Origin: Adineta vaga
Lineage: Eukaryota > Rotifera
DNA length: 64,000 nt
Reading direction: 5' to 3'
NCBI GenBank assembly: GCA_021613535.1
Contig: CP075496.1
Coordinates: 12,710,001 to 12,774,000 of the forward strand
The notes beneath the pieces were generated by a model. It had not been told where the DNA came from and did no database searches. It worked only from the letters and a program-made list of their open reading frames with translations. The position numbers and the translations under genes are program-made. Positions 61,149-64,000 of this stretch are shown here, piece after piece. Each line of letters begins with the position of its first letter. The stretch's first letter is position 1.

Positions 61149-63707
61149 TTAACGATATGGTGATCGTCCTCGTGAACGATCATAAACACCGGTATTCGAA
61201 CCGGTCACACCTGCATTACCAAGTACGCCTCCAACCGAACGTTGCGTACTCGTATTCGATGATGTATAAGGACCTAAAGATCCACCAAGACCACTAACAC
61301 CACCGACACCCGTACCTAAGACACCTCGACCACCTGCAAACGATGAATTCGGTTGTGTACGAACCGATGAGACGGCAGAAACTCCGACAGGTGCTGATTG
61401 ACCCAAACGTGCATCGTCATCTTTGTAGAATGAGCCTGGATATGGATAGATAGGAATTCAAATCGATATTTAGAATCAAAACAGACAACTGAAAAAGCAA
61501 AGCAAAATCTCCTCTTCATTTTTCTTACACTACCTGATAATTGTGATGATAATTGAGAAGCACCAGTTAAACCTGATGATTGTTGATAATTTGAATAACC
61601 ACCAGCAAGTGATGCATAAAGTGAATCTAAAATATAATGAAACGTTTTTTTTTATCCTTGAATGAGTAGTTATACAAACTTGTATTTGTATATGGATCAA
61701 TACCTAATGTTGACGATGTATTTAAATTTGAATTAGTAGATTGAAGTCCTAGAAAATTTCCAATATGATTGAGACAAAGAATAATTGTTATAACAAACCA
61801 GCAAGCGAATTCAAGCCAGAAAAACCACTGGCAGCTAATTGAGTTAATGCACTGATTGCACTTGGTGATAGTTGTGAAAGTGCTTGTAAAGCTGTGAGAT
61901 CACTATGATTCATATAATCTTTAAGAGGAAAAAGAAAGGTTTTCGAAAATTTCACGAGAAAAATAAATATCAACCTGAAACACTGGGTGTAATATTTTGA
62001 ATTGGATTTGAATTGATTTGTGGTATGGATGGTTCAAGTTGATTAACATCTACAAATAAGAATTCAATTGATAAATCTTTCAAAATTCAATTTTTTTATT
62101 ACTATTGCTTCGAAATGGATTTCCAGCAATACCTAAACCAACACCAATAGATTTTAAACCACCTAAAATTCAAAATAAATTTCATTTTTTTAAATTAAGA
62201 ATAGAGCATTTAGTTTACTTGGTAATTTCATTGATCTTCCATCATCTTTGCCTTCATCTTTCAAATCAATTTTAACGGCCATAATTCTATCATATAATTG
62301 TTGTTCATTAAACATTGATACTGCTTGAACAGCTTCTGATGGATGTTCATATTCAACTACAGCCATACCACGACTTTGACCTTCTTTATTTCGTTTTAAT
62401 GTTACATCACGTATACGACCAGCTAATGAAAAGACTTCACGAATTTTCTTCTCATCACATTTGAAATCCAACTAAAGAAAAGTTCTCGTTGTTTTTTTCA
62501 TTTTCTCATTCAAATAAATCTTTCATTTCAATTACATACATTTGCTACAAAGACTTTATTGGTAATTGGTCCTTCAATACCTAATCTTTGTAATAAATAG
62601 GATGGAATACCAGCAGCAGATGAATAACCTGATAAGGATGTTCCAATACCACTAAGACCTATCGATATAATGAATTGAATTACTTTTATTTCAAAAATAT
62701 AATAGATGACATTACCTGCTACTTGAGATGAATGAGATAAACCACCAGAATTTCCATTATTACCATTATCAAATTGATTTGAGAGATTATTATGTTGTTG
62801 TTGTTGTTGAAACATATTATTCTTTTGAGAAAGACGACCTTCCAATGATTGATATTTAGCACGACGAGTACGAAAACCTTCTTCATCCTAGAAATACAAA
62901 ATAAAGATCATTCTTAAATCATATCTATTTCAAAACATATCTTCAATAGACATATTCAATCAACTAACTATCTCAATGATATATTCACTGAATCATTTTT
63001 CTTACCAATTTTACTGCTAATTTTCGACCACCATATTCAAATTGATGCATTTTTTCAACAGCACGTCTCGCTTCTTCCACTGTTCGGAATTCTACTGATC
63101 TAAATGACAAACATTAAAAATTCATTTTACAATCACATGATCTTACCCACAACCAAGTGATTTACCATCGCGTTCAAAAACTTCTGTATACATTACTTCA
63201 CCAACTATAATCAAATGATAAAAACTAATTATCAATAATCTACCATCAAACTTACCTTCTGTTCGAAATAAATCTTTCAATGCTGTCCATCTCATATCGT
63301 ATGGAATATTTGATACATGAACTGTTTTTTCCCATCTAAATTTTGAAAGTAAAGAAAATGATTTCGATGAAAATCTATTTATACCGATATTTTAATCCTA
63401 ATTCACGATCAGAATATAGATTAACGGTTTGACTAAGACGATCAGCACCTCCACTTCGATGATCATTTCCATTATTTGTATTTGATCGATATCGATTATT
63501 TCTTCGATCACGAAAATGCTGATCATTATTATTTCTTGACATCGAACGATTATTATGTGAAGGTGAAAGACGATTTGGACTTCGTGAACGTGAACGCGAA
63601 TGATCAGAAGCTCGTTGATTATTATAATCACTTTATTAAAGAAAGAAAAAAAAAGTATATATGAATTCTTCGTGTAATCATGATCGACATTAAAATTACC
63701 CAGACAT
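61149..63707 (-). CDS. hnRNPM: hnRNP M / MYEF2-like RNA-binding protein
   Basis: A nuclear RNA-binding protein with two or more RRMs, similar to hnRNP M, MYEF2 and fly Rumpelstiltskin. Exon 1 (63700-63707) is only MSG; exon 2 carries an Arg/Ser-rich stretch (SRSRSRSPNR) and an NGNDHRSGGA end. RRM1 (about 63010-63345): KTVHVSNIPYDMRWTALKDL, VGEVMYTEVFERDGKSLGCG and VEFRTVEEARRAVEKM. A polyQ/Asn linker follows. RRM2 (about 62190-62560): NKVFVANLDFKCDEKKIREV, RDVTLKRNKEGQSRGMAVVE, YDRIMAVKIDL. The C-terminal half is low-complexity Ser/Gly/Ala/Leu with LTALQALSQLSPSAISALTQ and Gly-Val repeats, ending DRSRGRSPYR. Family role: splicing and mRNA control. About ten short exons. A third RRM, present in vertebrate hnRNP M, is not seen. 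Confidence 0.87.
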
Positions 63708-63788
63708 GATCTTTTCGTATGTAGAAAAAGTCAAAATAAGGAAAACAAATAGATATGAATCTAAAAAAGAAAAGAGAGCAAAGACTTG

Positions 63789-64000
63789 TTAATTATTCGA
63801 GAGATTTTCAATCTCAATCGGATCGACATGATCAGCCATTTGAAAACGGAATATTTTCGAAAAAAAATAAAACTGTCCATCTAAACTTCGTCGAATATTT
63901 TCAGCTTTTCGAAAGCCATGTTGTTCACCGTCAAAAAGAACGTAAGCAACTGGAAGATGCTTTTCACGTAAGGCATTAACCATGATTTCGGCTTGACTTG
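63789..64000 (-). CDS. Prolyl oligopeptidase family (S9) peptidase, 3' end
   Basis: The last 70 codons of a gene that continues past base 64000, in one open exon. It reads [20 protein letters not shown] then [20 protein letters not shown] and ends [14 protein letters not shown]. The block [12 protein letters not shown] carries the catalytic His of S9-family alpha/beta-hydrolase peptidases. The catalytic Ser and Asp would lie upstream, out of view. The ending resembles the acylaminoacyl-peptidase-like S9 enzymes common in bacteria and present in some eukaryotes. Its stop codon is about 80 bp from the hnRNP M-like start, so the two minus-strand genes are close. Confidence 0.8.
   Translation of the reverse strand, partial: SQAEIMVNALREKHLPVAYVLFDGEQHGFRKAENIRRSLDGQFYFFSKIFRFQMADHVDPIEIENLSNN

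Overview
This is a stretch of animal nuclear genome: strongly AT-rich, with genes on both strands broken by many short GT-AG introns, mostly about 50 to 70 nt. The gene set is metazoan (Twist, ATF6, MEK, RFX, enkurin, SAFB, an Ig-domain surface protein). Very short introns, AT-rich codons and strong splice acceptors lying just upstream of several start codons would fit a rotifer, most likely a bdelloid, but that is inference and not proved here. I found no CRISPR array, rRNA, convincing tRNA or transposon ORF. Most open frames longer than 60 codons outside the genes below are chance or antisense shadows.

Layout. 1-3.8 kb (+): 3' end of an Epac-type Rap exchange factor, then an RFX1/2/3-type transcription factor. 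5-14.6 kb (-): Twist, then a 21-exon cytosolic carboxypeptidase of the CCP2/3 (AGBL2/3) class with an alternative first exon. 15-26 kb (-): transaldolase, ATF6, a four-finger C2H2 protein, and a SUEL-lectin/CUB membrane receptor. 28-33.5 kb (+): a neuronal-calcium-sensor EF-hand protein, a GT32 glycosyltransferase, and a B-box/coiled-coil/W2 protein. 33.6-34.8 kb (-): an XTBD protein and an MYCBP-like protein. 38.4-40.4 kb (+): an IgLON/lachesin-like protein, convergent with MEK (41.2-43.1 kb, -). MEK is divergent from an orphan lysine-rich protein (43.5-45 kb, +). 45.4-49.8 kb (-): a 14-finger protein with a CtBP motif. 53.6-58.4 kb (-): SAFB. 58.9-60.4 kb: a tiny membrane protein head to head with enkurin. 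61.1-63.7 kb (-): an hnRNP M-like protein. 63.8 kb to the end (-): 3' end of an S9 peptidase.

As a set these are ordinary single genes, not a pathway cluster. Three of them (RFX, CCP2/3, enkurin) belong to cilium biology. Several regulators are present: nuclear factors RFX, Twist, ATF6 and two zinc-finger proteins, and signalling proteins Epac and MEK. The most unusual points are the B-box plus W2 architecture, the 43-bp bidirectional start region between enkurin and a membrane microprotein, a perfect ATF6-type site upstream of ATF6 itself, and a Thr in place of the second MEK activation serine. All exon boundaries were placed by hand from splice signals and reading phase, so single boundaries may be wrong.
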